This document shows, in pieces, positions 35,796 through 43,507 of a stretch of DNA of 64,000 nucleotides. Source of the stretch: Synechocystis salina LEGE 00031 (GTDB lineage: Bacteria > Cyanobacteriota > Cyanobacteriia > Cyanobacteriales > Microcystaceae). The stretch is from assembly GCF_015207985.1 (NCBI RefSeq), contig NZ_JADEVV010000012.1:1-64000 (forward strand), given 5' to 3'. A model generated the notes under the pieces. That model was not told the DNA's origin and did not search any database. It worked only from the letters and a program-made list of their open reading frames with translations. Each line of letters opens with the position of its first letter. Position 1 is the first letter of the stretch. The translations under genes and the position numbers were made by a program.

Positions 35796-36755
35796 CTAAT
35801 ACTTGGCCTTAACCTTGTTAACAATCAGTTCGGCCAAAACATTGACAATGAAAGTCAGAACAATAAGTACAAAACCCGCATACATCAACGCAGAAACCTG
35901 CATGCCTGAAGCCTCGGCAAACTGGTTGGCCAACAAGGAAGCAATGGTATTCGCCGGGTTCAACAACGACCAACTGAGGCGATTGGAGTTACCAATGATC
36001 ATGGTCACCGCCATGGTCTCCCCCATGGCCCGCCCTAGGGCCAACATGATACCCCCCACAATGCCGGAGAACGCCGCCGGGATTAGCACCCGAAAAATAG
36101 TTTCCCAACGGGTGGCCCCCAGTCCCAGGGAAGCCTGTCGCAATTCCGGTGGCAATGAAGCCAAAGAATCCCTGGCGATCGCCGTAATAATAGGCAAAAT
36201 CATAATGGCCAGCACAATACTGGCGGGTAACATACCGGGACCAGCGGGCTTGGTGCTAAATAAAGGAATCCAACCAAAATATTCGTTCAACCACATTCCC
36301 ACCGGCTTAATCAGGGGGATAATGACGAAAATGCCCCACAACCCATAGACCACACTGGGAATAGCCGCTAGCAACTCCACCATAAATGTCAGAACAGTGC
36401 GGATCTTAGCGGGAATAAAATCCTCACTTAAAAACAGTGCTGTCCCTATGCCGAGGGGAATGGCCAGCAGTAAAGCCAAGCTGGAGTTGACCAAAGTACC
36501 CACCATAATGGCAAGGATTCCATACTGGCTGGTGACCGGGTTCCAAGTGTTATTGGTGACAAAGCCGAGACCGAAAGTTTTAACCGCTGGCAACGACTGG
36601 GAAAAAATCAGTAAGGCGATCGCCACCAAAATGAGACCAATACTAACGGCAAAGGCTAAAGTGAGATACTTAAATGCCTTCTCCAAATTCTTCTCAAGAT
36701 TGGAGCGGGAAGCCAGGGGCTTGGTCCGGGAATAGGGCGCGGGCGCGGTGGTCAT
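35796..36755 (-). CDS. pstC: Phosphate ABC transporter permease PstC
   Basis: A 319-residue inner-membrane subunit. The frame is open to 36833, but the upstream residues are atypical, and the ATG at 36755 gives MTTAPAPYSRTKPLAS and a normal PstC length. Six helices with the coupling loop LPPELRQASLGLGATRWET. pstS ends 89 bp upstream. Confidence 0.94.
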   Translation of the reverse strand: MTTAPAPYSRTKPLASRSNLEKNLEKAFKYLTLAFAVSIGLILVAIALLIFSQSLPAVKTFGLGFVTNNTWNPVTSQYGILAIMVGTLVNSSLALLLAIPLGIGTALFLSEDFIPAKIRTVLTFMVELLAAIPSVVYGLWGIFVIIPLIKPVGMWLNEYFGWIPLFSTKPAGPGMLPASIVLAIMILPIITAIARDSLASLPPELRQASLGLGATRWETIFRVLIPAAFSGIVGGIMLALGRAMGETMAVTMIIGNSNRLSWSLLNPANTIASLLANQFAEASGMQVSALMYAGFVLIVLTFIVNVLAELIVNKVKAKY

Positions 36756-36844
36756 GGAAAAATGGGGAAATGGGAAAGGCAAATGGGAAGGAAGATCAGC
36801 ATTAACAATGGCGATCGCCTCCCCACCCAGCATTTGAGATCAAA

Positions 36845-37984
36845 TTACTTGAGGGTAATGGTGTAATCCGGGGAAATTTTATCGGCGGCGGCGGCCACTT
36901 TTTCCCGTACATTTTGGGGCAGGGGTACATAGCCCAAAGCAGGGGCCATGGTTTGACCTTCATTCAAGCCAAACTCCACCATTGCCTCTATGCCCTTGGC
37001 CTTTTCCGCATCAGCGTACTGGGGATAAAGCAACATCCAACTGTAGGTCACAATGGGATAGGACTCAGCCCCAGCGGGGTTAGTGATAAATTCCCGCAGG
37101 TTTTCTGGTAATTCCACCGCCGCTAAGGTCGCCGAAGCATTCGCATCGGTGGGCACCACAAACTGTCCATCCTTGTTCTGCAAGCTAGCCATGGTCAGGT
37201 TATTGTTGCTGGCATAGCCATACTCAATGTAGCCAATGGCTCCTTCATTTTGCTGAATGGCAGCGGTCACCCCTTCATTGCCTTTACCACCAATGAACTT
37301 ACCTTTACTGGTGGGCCACTCTACGGTTTTACCTTCGCCGATGGTCTCTTTAAATTCGGGACTCATGGCGGCCAAGTTCATGGTGAAAACTGCTGTTGTA
37401 CCGCTACCATCGGAACGATGCACCACCGTAATCGGGCGATCGGGCAAGGTTACATCGGGGTTATCGGCCACCAGTTTGGGGTCATTCCAGGTGGTGATAT
37501 TGCCTAACATAATGGCCGCGAGGTTTTCTTGGGATAACTTCAGCCCTTCAACTCCAGGCAGATTGTAAGCCATCACAATACTACCGGCGGTCATGGGTAA
37601 CATAATCACTTCACCATTGATCTTGGCGATTTCTTCATCATCCATGGCCACGTCACTGGCACCAAAATCCACGGTTTTAGTCATAAATTGCTCTACCCCG
37701 GCGCCACTACCCACGGATTGATAGTTGACCTCCAGATTGGGAACGGCCTGGTTCAGGGCCACAAACCAACCTTGGTAGAGGGGAGCGGGAAAACTAGCAC
37801 CGGCACCGGTCAAGGAAACTTTATTGGCAAAAGCATCGGCGGCAGTAGACTCGCCACCACTGGTTTGGGCTGTGTCACCACCACCACCGCCACCACAGGC
37901 CGCCAGACCAACAGTCAGTGCCAGGACAGAAGCTGTGGGCACTAAATGCTTGGACAACTTTTTAATTTGCTTGAAAGTAGTCAT
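36845..37984 (-). CDS. pstS: Phosphate-binding lipoprotein PstS
   Basis: A 379-residue periplasmic binding protein. The lipobox GLAAC ends at C30, followed by a Gly-rich spacer. The phosphate-binding loops are visible as LTGAGASFPAPLY near the mature N-terminus, a TVDFGASD stretch and HRSDGSGTTAVFT. It has its own upstream region of 162 bp with two Pho-box-like repeats, so it may be expressed both from the sphX promoter and independently. Confidence 0.95.
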   Translation of the reverse strand: MTTFKQIKKLSKHLVPTASVLALTVGLAACGGGGGGDTAQTSGGESTAADAFANKVSLTGAGASFPAPLYQGWFVALNQAVPNLEVNYQSVGSGAGVEQFMTKTVDFGASDVAMDDEEIAKINGEVIMLPMTAGSIVMAYNLPGVEGLKLSQENLAAIMLGNITTWNDPKLVADNPDVTLPDRPITVVHRSDGSGTTAVFTMNLAAMSPEFKETIGEGKTVEWPTSKGKFIGGKGNEGVTAAIQQNEGAIGYIEYGYASNNNLTMASLQNKDGQFVVPTDANASATLAAVELPENLREFITNPAGAESYPIVTYSWMLLYPQYADAEKAKGIEAMVEFGLNEGQTMAPALGYVPLPQNVREKVAAAADKISPDYTITLK

Positions 37985-38041
37985 TGATGTGTTCTCGACG
38001 CGGATTTGTATAATCTGGCTAAACAGTTGCTCATGATACAG

Positions 38042-38076
38042 TCATTAAGCCAGACCATGGTAAAGGCAAGGTTAAG
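38042..38076 (-). promoter_or_regulatory. Putative Pho box (SphR site) upstream of pstS
   Basis: On the minus strand CTTAACCT (38069-38076) and CTTTACCA (38058-38065) are spaced with an 11-bp period, as in the SphR consensus of PyTTAAPyPy(T/A)-type octamers separated by 3 bp. A third related octamer CTTAATGA (38042-38049) is out of phase. It lies about 75-90 bp before the pstS start. Confidence 0.6.
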
Positions 38077-38146
38077 GTCTATAGAATTCGGATTTTTTGT
38101 TTGCAATTCCTCATACTTGCCCCCTGATAGTCCCGTCACTTGCTTA

Positions 38147-39157
38147 TCACTCAAAGGAGGCTTGTTTCTTCAACAACTCCCCAATTGTGAGATCCATTAC
38201 ACTTTTGCCATCAAAGACTGTGCCTACTTCTCCTTTGTTGAAGCTAATTTTGCCTAGGTTATAGGCTTCCTCCGGCAAGGGAATGTAACCAACCTTGGTA
38301 GCGGTGGCAGGGGCATTGGCCAGATAAAAATCCACAAATTCTCGCAGGGCAGGATTTTCCTGGGCTTTGGTCGCGTTGACGTAGATAAATAAGGGACGGG
38401 ATAGGGGCTGATACTCAGATTTTTCCACCGTTTCCCGGGAGGGCAGAATCGGGCCTTTGCCCGCATCCACCGCGATCGCCTTCAACTCATTGGTGTGGGC
38501 TTCGTAGTAGGCAAAACCAAAGTAGCCTAGGGAATAAAGGTCTTGGACAACGCCCTGCACCAAAATTTCATCGTCTTCACTTTTTAAGCTATCAAGACGA
38601 CTAGTTCCAGCTTGACCGACGATCGCCTCGGTGAAGTAGTCAAAGGTACCAGAATCCTCACCAGGGGAATAAAGATTAATGGGCTGGTCAGGAAATTCAG
38701 GCCGGACCTGGTTCCAGCGGGTCAGAGTCTTCTCGGCGGCGGGTTCCCAAATGCGCTTCAGTTCTTCTACGGTTAAACTATTGAGCCAATCATTTTTCGG
38801 ATTACCAACTACGGTGATAGCATCAAAAGCAATGGGCAATTCCACATACCTCACTTGGTTGTCATTACATAATTTCATCTCTTCCCTATTAATGGGACGA
38901 GAAGCGTTAGTGATGTCTGTTTTCCCTTCGCAAAAAGACCTAAAACCGCCCCCCGTACCGGAAAATTCCACTGTTATTGCCACTGCATTCTGCCCTGCAG
39001 AGTACTCTTTGGCGATCGCCTCAGTAATGGGATAAACCGTACTAGAACCATCAATGGCGATCGGTTGGCTCGTCTGGGATGGTGTACAGGCAGAAATTCC
39101 CAGCAAGAGCAAAGCCACAGGGACAATGCCCCGGCTCAATCGACGTAAATCAAGCAT
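38147..39157 (-). CDS. sphX: PstS-like phosphate-binding protein SphX
   Basis: A 336-residue periplasmic phosphate-binding lipoprotein. The lipobox LLGISAC ends at C24. The ligand loops are IDGSSTVYPITEAIA, SGTGGGFRSFCEGKTD and YSPGEDSGTFDYF. It is related to PstS but belongs to the SphX group found in cyanobacteria. It is the first gene of the minus-strand pst cluster and has a strong three-repeat Pho box upstream. Confidence 0.93.
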   Translation of the reverse strand: MLDLRRLSRGIVPVALLLLGISACTPSQTSQPIAIDGSSTVYPITEAIAKEYSAGQNAVAITVEFSGTGGGFRSFCEGKTDITNASRPINREEMKLCNDNQVRYVELPIAFDAITVVGNPKNDWLNSLTVEELKRIWEPAAEKTLTRWNQVRPEFPDQPINLYSPGEDSGTFDYFTEAIVGQAGTSRLDSLKSEDDEILVQGVVQDLYSLGYFGFAYYEAHTNELKAIAVDAGKGPILPSRETVEKSEYQPLSRPLFIYVNATKAQENPALREFVDFYLANAPATATKVGYIPLPEEAYNLGKISFNKGEVGTVFDGKSVMDLTIGELLKKQASFE

Positions 39158-39262
39158 TCTTACTTCTCCGCCCCCAGGGTGGTCGATTTTGATTAGCCGT
39201 TGACGGTGGCTTTAGGGCATCCATCAACATTTTTTTATATTAAGGTTGCCTAGTGTGGTTGC

Positions 39263-39299
39263 AGGTTAAGCCTTAGTAAAGGTTTGGTTAAAGATTAAG
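39263..39299 (-). promoter_or_regulatory. Pho box (SphR-binding site) of sphX
   Basis: Minus-strand octamers TTTAACCA (39285-39292), CTTTACTA (39274-39281) and CTTAACCT (39263-39270) are exactly 11 bp apart, that is 8-bp units with 3-bp spacers. A fourth, CTTAATCT (39292-39299), abuts the first. This is the layout known for the phosphate-starvation regulator SphR in Synechocystis. It lies 106-142 bp before the sphX start. Confidence 0.85.
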
Positions 39300-39385
39300 C
39301 CGTTCAGTGTTTGCCCTAGCGTCCGTCCAGGGGACTTTTTGCCCCGATTAACCTAGACTTGAGAAAAAAGCTGATTTCTGTGACT

Positions 39386-40477
39386 ATGGCGACCTTTTCC
39401 CCCCGCGAAATTTCCAACCCCCATGCTACGGCGATGGCCTTAGGGGCGGATTTCCATTGGCATCCCCAGGGGGAGAAGGGACATCTGGCTTTGACTTTAA
39501 CTCCCCAACCCAATGGCCAATGGTTATCACTGTTGGGAGGGAAACTACGTTTTTGGCTGCGGGGCGTCGGTTTAACGGTCCAGACCGAAGGTGCAACCAC
39601 CGACCATGGGCAAAACTTCTTCAATTCTGAGGAGATAATTTTTACCTCGGAGAGTGTTGCTCCCCAAACCGTCAATATTGAAATTGCCCTAACTGAACCA
39701 TGGGGCCGACTGCAAGCGGTAGTCAAAGCGAATGCTCAGCAAGTGGCGATCGCCGAAACCCAAGGTCTTTGGCCACCGGATTTGAGTCCGAATCAGTTGG
39801 CCATTGCTGATCGCCTATTGGCGAAATTTTTGGCGGAAACTTACCTAGCTCCGGCCCTTTGTTGGGGTCAATGGCTCTTGGCCAAGTCAGCTGATGCTGA
39901 TCCTCAAATTACCTGGCAACCTCTGTACGATATCGAAAATAATCAAACCCTAACCGAAGCAAACACCAGTAACCTTGGCGATCGCCTGGGTTTGGTCATT
40001 GATTCTCCCCATTTAGATTGCCTTGCTCTGGCAAAATTGGTCGGTTTGGACCCGCAACGGGACTTGGCCGGCGGCAAATTCGTGGGCGCTAACCTCAACG
40101 GCATTGACCTTAGTAACAGCCTACTAATGGACAGCAATTTCCGGGGAGCCATTCTTACAGATAGCGACCTGAGCAATGCCGATCTCCGCCGCACTAACTT
40201 TCGAGGGGCAGACCTGAGTGGAGCCTACCTTGAAGGAGCAAACCTTCATCAGGGGGACTTCCGCAAGAGTAGTTTAGCCGTGGCAAATTTAATCGGCACA
40301 GACCTAAGGAGAGCGGATTTACGGGGAGCTACTCTCCAAAACGTCAATTTCAGCGGGGCAAGGGTAGAAAACTTGCATTTTGGCGACAATCCAGGGCTCA
40401 CCGCCAGTCAACAAGCCTGGTTGTTGGAAAATGGGGCCCAGTTAGCTTCCGAATCGGTGCAGGAAATGTTACGCTGA
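39386..40477 (+). CDS. Pentapeptide-repeat protein
   Basis: A 363-residue soluble protein. Residues 1-230 form a domain I do not recognise (ALTLTPQPNGQWLSLLGGKL near the start), rich in Trp and Gln. Residues about 235-330 are pentapeptide repeats A(D/N)LXX, for example FVGANLNGIDLS, LSNADLRRTNFRGADLSGAY and LRRADLRGATLQ, which form a right-handed quadrilateral beta helix. The TTG at 39359 would extend it by nine residues; the ATG at 39386 is preferred. It is divergent from sphX across 228 bp that contain the Pho box, so phosphate control is possible but unproven. Confidence 0.8.
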   Translation: MATFSPREISNPHATAMALGADFHWHPQGEKGHLALTLTPQPNGQWLSLLGGKLRFWLRGVGLTVQTEGATTDHGQNFFNSEEIIFTSESVAPQTVNIEIALTEPWGRLQAVVKANAQQVAIAETQGLWPPDLSPNQLAIADRLLAKFLAETYLAPALCWGQWLLAKSADADPQITWQPLYDIENNQTLTEANTSNLGDRLGLVIDSPHLDCLALAKLVGLDPQRDLAGGKFVGANLNGIDLSNSLLMDSNFRGAILTDSDLSNADLRRTNFRGADLSGAYLEGANLHQGDFRKSSLAVANLIGTDLRRADLRGATLQNVNFSGARVENLHFGDNPGLTASQQAWLLENGAQLASESVQEMLR

Positions 40478-40531
40478 TAGCTGGTCTGGTTTATTTCCCT
40501 AAGGGTAGGAGATCAGCAAGTTGTTTATTGT

Positions 40532-40604
40532 GGACACGTAGCTCAGTGGATAGAGCATCAGGTTCCGGTCCTGAGGGTCGGGGGTTCGAATCCCTCCGTG
40601 TTCG
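40532..40604 (+). tRNA. trnR-CCG: tRNA-Arg (anticodon CCG)
   Basis: A 73-nt cloverleaf. Acceptor stem GGACACG / CGTGTTC (40532-40538 with 40597-40603, one G-U) and discriminator G40604. D-arm GCTCAGTGGATAGAGC. The anticodon arm is TCAGG-TTCCGGT-CCTGA with anticodon CCG. T-arm GGGGG-TTCGAAT-CCCTC. No CCA is encoded. It reads the CGG arginine codon. Confidence 0.97.
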
Positions 40605-40702
40605 TTTAATTTCATCAACCTTTTTCCCTCTTCTCTTCCCCAAGCTGTGTGATACAATGGGGATTGCTCAATTTTAGACTAAAGAAATAAAGTTAAACCC
40701 CG

Positions 40703-41005
40703 ATGGCAAAAAAATCCATGATCGAGCGGGATAAGCGTCGTAGCCGCTTGGTAGCAAAGTATGCTGCTAAAAGGGAAGCGCTCAAAGAAGAATTCCGTCA
40801 AGCTGAAACCCTAGAAGACAAATTAGCTGTTCACCAAAAATTGCAGGATTTACCCCGCAATAGTGCCCCCAATCGTCGTCGCAACCGTTGTAAAGTCACA
40901 GGTCGTCCCCGTTCTTACTACCGGGATTTTGGCCTCTGCCGCAATGTGCTGCGGGAATGGGCCCACCAAGGCCTTCTACCCGGTGTGACCAAATCTAGCT
41001 GGTAG
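40703..41005 (+). CDS. rpsN: 30S ribosomal protein S14
   Basis: A 100-residue long-form S14 without zinc-finger cysteines: [20 protein letters not shown] at the start, [20 protein letters not shown] centrally and [18 protein letters not shown] at the end. Cyanobacteria encode rpsN away from the main ribosomal operon. It lies 98 bp after the tRNA-Arg gene. Confidence 0.97.
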   Translation: MAKKSMIERDKRRSRLVAKYAAKREALKEEFRQAETLEDKLAVHQKLQDLPRNSAPNRRRNRCKVTGRPRSYYRDFGLCRNVLREWAHQGLLPGVTKSSW

Positions 41006-41403
41006 TTTTCTGAATATGGCCAGCAGAATTGTTTGAGCTAATCCGCATTTTTATAACTTATGGGGATTAGCCCTGGCCTGTCTAACCGCAGTAACTAGAG
41101 TTGCTGCTTTAAATTTTGATTATCAATCTTGCAATTTCCCCCAGTGTCAACTTTGTGGGGATTTTTTGCTTTTGTCGCCAACTTGTATTGACCAGTAAAG
41201 CCTAATCAATTTCAGTTAATCTCCCCAGGAATTGTAGGGAAGCATCTCAACGGCGATCGCCTTTGGGCGTCAATCAACCACTATTTTGCTGGGGATTGAA
41301 ATGGAAGAAACTGGACGATTTACCAATGAGGTTTTCGCCCAGTTAAGTTTTCCTTTGCTCAAACTGTAATGACACGGGGGTGGGAATGGGCCCAATGCCT
41401 GAC
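41006..41403. other. 398-bp intergenic region between rpsN and vipp1 (convergent)
   Basis: No supportable gene. It contains a perfect inverted repeat GCTAATCC / GGATTAGC (about 41038-41070) without a T-tract, a proper terminator at 41139-41167, a HIP1 site near 41251, and a 22-codon plus-strand frame from 41301 that I do not accept as a gene. Confidence 0.6.
41139..41167 (+). terminator. Rho-independent terminator downstream of rpsN
   Basis: CCCCA (41139-41143) pairs with TGGGG (41156-41160), with a 12-nt loop, followed by ATTTTTT. The stem is short but the T-tract is good. Confidence 0.55.
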
Positions 41404-42207
41404 CTACAGATCGTTTAATCGACGCCGTAGATCATCCAATTCCTGGTCAATCACCGCATCATCTTGGCCTGCATTATTGGCCGGCACAGAAGAATCAACC
41501 GGGGATGCTTCAAGTTGGGGCGTAGCGGCAGAAGTTCCAGGTAATGCACCACCTGACATGGAAGCTTTCAGGGCCGCCAACTCATCTTCTACCCCACTGC
41601 TAGCCTCTAACTGGGCAAATTGATTTTCGATGCCGAAGCCGGCCAACTCTCCCGCGGCTTGGGAGGTGGCTTCCATATCCAATACCTTGTTTTCCATTCG
41701 TTCAAAGGCACCGGTGGCACTGCTGGTACCTATGCCTCCCAGGGTTTGCTGTAGTTCAGCATTAGCCTTGGCCGCCTTAGCCCTGGCTTGTAGCATATTT
41801 TTCTTGGTTTTTGCTTCGGAAATTTTTGCTTCTAGGGCCGCCAAATTGCGCCGCAAATTTTCCGACATGGTCTTTTGTTGAGCCAGCTGGGTTTGGTATG
41901 CCGCCGCCGTATCCGTCAGACTTTTCTTACGGGCCAGAGCTTCCCTGGCCAAATTTTCTTCCCCATTAGTCAGGGCTAATTTTGCCCGGTCTTCCCATTT
42001 TTTTGCTTCCTGGGTGTCCTGGTGAAGACGTTGCTCGGTTCGTTTTTCCTCGGCGATCGTGCGAGCAACGGCCTGGCGGAGTTGCACCAGGTCTTCTTGC
42101 ATATCGATTACGGCCTGTTCCAGCACTTTTTCTGGATCTTCAGCTTTACTGACGAGGTCGTTGAGGTTAGCCCGGACGACGCGGCCTAGACGGTCAAATA
42201 ATCCCAT
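41404..42207 (-). CDS. vipp1: Membrane-remodelling ESCRT-III-like protein VIPP1/IM30
   Basis: A 267-residue PspA/IM30 family protein. The N-terminal amphipathic helix MGLFDRLGRVVRANLNDLVS binds lipid. The long coiled-coil hairpin runs to about residue 155, and the family core continues to about 220. The extra C-terminal tail with the terminal helix AVIDQELDDLRRRLNDL distinguishes VIPP1 from PspA. It forms rings and rods that protect and build thylakoid membranes. The length equals that of the PCC 6803 protein as I recall it. Confidence 0.96.
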   Translation of the reverse strand: MGLFDRLGRVVRANLNDLVSKAEDPEKVLEQAVIDMQEDLVQLRQAVARTIAEEKRTEQRLHQDTQEAKKWEDRAKLALTNGEENLAREALARKKSLTDTAAAYQTQLAQQKTMSENLRRNLAALEAKISEAKTKKNMLQARAKAAKANAELQQTLGGIGTSSATGAFERMENKVLDMEATSQAAGELAGFGIENQFAQLEASSGVEDELAALKASMSGGALPGTSAATPQLEASPVDSSVPANNAGQDDAVIDQELDDLRRRLNDL

Positions 42208-42432
42208 GTCTTACTTATCCTCTCAAAATCGCTGGGGGTTAACGAATGGGGGTCTGTACAGAAGTCCGCATAAGGGGGACTAAGGAGTTGGCCCTATGTT
42301 GATCCAGTTTAAACCAAGCCCGCAGACACTAGACAGCCTTGGAGTTGGTTTTGTCGCTTTCGCCCTGGTGCCCTACCCTACAATGGAGACACAGGTAGTC
42401 CAATCAATGTTTGATGGTGGAGGCATAGCGTT

Positions 42433-42654
42433 ATGGCGAGTCTATTCAAAATTTTGCGCTCTCTTGCCATTCCAGCGGTGATTGCTGGTCTGGCGTTTAT
42501 TAGCATCGGTGATATGTTCTTGCCCGATCCTTGGGCTAGCTACAGCAAAAACACCAGGGAACAAATTAATCAAAAATTGTTAGGGGCGGCCCCTAAACCA
42601 AAAATCAAAAAGCCCAGTGAAATGAGGGAAAAACAACTTGAGCAATTAAAGTAG
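42433..42654 (+). CDS. Small cyanobacterial membrane-anchored protein, unknown
   Basis: A 73-residue protein: basic start, one hydrophobic helix at about 8-29 (LRSLAIPAVIAGLAFISIGD), then a charged tail with LPDPWASYSKNTREQINQKL and a Lys/Pro/Glu-rich end. I recall similar short proteins in other cyanobacteria but no function. It is divergent from vipp1 across 225 bp. Confidence 0.65.
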   Translation: MASLFKILRSLAIPAVIAGLAFISIGDMFLPDPWASYSKNTREQINQKLLGAAPKPKIKKPSEMREKQLEQLK

Positions 42655-42754
42655 TTGGGCTTGAACTTAAACAGTACCCCTAATCTCTTGGCAAGATTTT
42701 GCTCTAGCCCCTAAATTCTTCCGTCATTATTCCCTACACGTAACCTATTTTTCC

Positions 42755-43414
42755 ATGGCGATCGCCAAATTACCCCGTCAAATTCTGCCCAATCTGTACC
42801 GTTTTGCTCCCAACCGGGACACCCTAGGGGGCACTGCCTATTTATTAACCACCGGGGAAGGTAATGTGTTGATCGATTGTCCGGCTTGGCATCAAGACAT
42901 TGAAGAGTGGTTGGAACAACAGGGCCCGGTACGCTGGCTATGCCTTACCCATCGGGATGGCCATGGTCCCAAAGTCAAAACAATTCAGGAGAAGTTGGGC
43001 TGTCAGGTGGTGGTGCAGGAACAGGAAGCTTACCTATTGCCAGGGGTAAAAGTTTGTCGATTTCGGGAAAAATTGGCGATCGCCCCATCTCTCACAGCCA
43101 TCTGGACTCCCGGCTATTCCCCCGGTACGAGTTGCTATTACTGGGGAGAAAACGGCGGCATTCTTTTCACTGGCCGTCATTTACTGCCGAATGGAGAGGG
43201 GCACTTAAGAGCACTACGGCAGACAAAAACGTTCCATTGGCCCCGCCAGCAAGCCAGTGTGGAAAAAATTTATCGCCATCTGGATGAAAACAATCTACCC
43301 CTGAGAGCGGTTTGCCCGGGGGGGAATGTGGGCTATTTGCGGGGGGAAGACTGGTGCTTGAATCCAAGCAACGCACTGGAATCAATGCTCAGCGAATTTC
43401 AGGCAAAGGTCTGA
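42755..43414 (+). CDS. Metallo-beta-lactamase-fold protein with degenerate metal site
   Basis: A 219-residue protein with the MBL-fold layout: GGTAYLLTTGEGNVLIDCPA, LCLTHRDGHGPKV, TPGYSPGTSCYYW and ILFTGRHLLP. The canonical THxHxDH is replaced by THRDGHG, TPGHSPG by TPGYSPG, and the bridging Asp region by TGRHLL, so most zinc ligands are missing. It may be a non-catalytic member or bind something else. Related degenerate forms seem widespread in cyanobacteria. It lies 100 bp downstream of the small membrane-protein gene. Confidence 0.75.
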   Translation: MAIAKLPRQILPNLYRFAPNRDTLGGTAYLLTTGEGNVLIDCPAWHQDIEEWLEQQGPVRWLCLTHRDGHGPKVKTIQEKLGCQVVVQEQEAYLLPGVKVCRFREKLAIAPSLTAIWTPGYSPGTSCYYWGENGGILFTGRHLLPNGEGHLRALRQTKTFHWPRQQASVEKIYRHLDENNLPLRAVCPGGNVGYLRGEDWCLNPSNALESMLSEFQAKV

Positions 43415-43507
43415 AGGAGCCGATAACTATCTACGCACCCAATCAGACCGGGGAAATAGCGTTTGTCTAGGTCCCCTCTCCCCCAAAAAATTTTGCAAGC
43501 ATTGGGG

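Noticed and set aside
41301-41369. 22-codon ORF MEETGRFTNEVF in the rpsN-vipp1 gap
   Set aside because: Too short and without conservation evidence.
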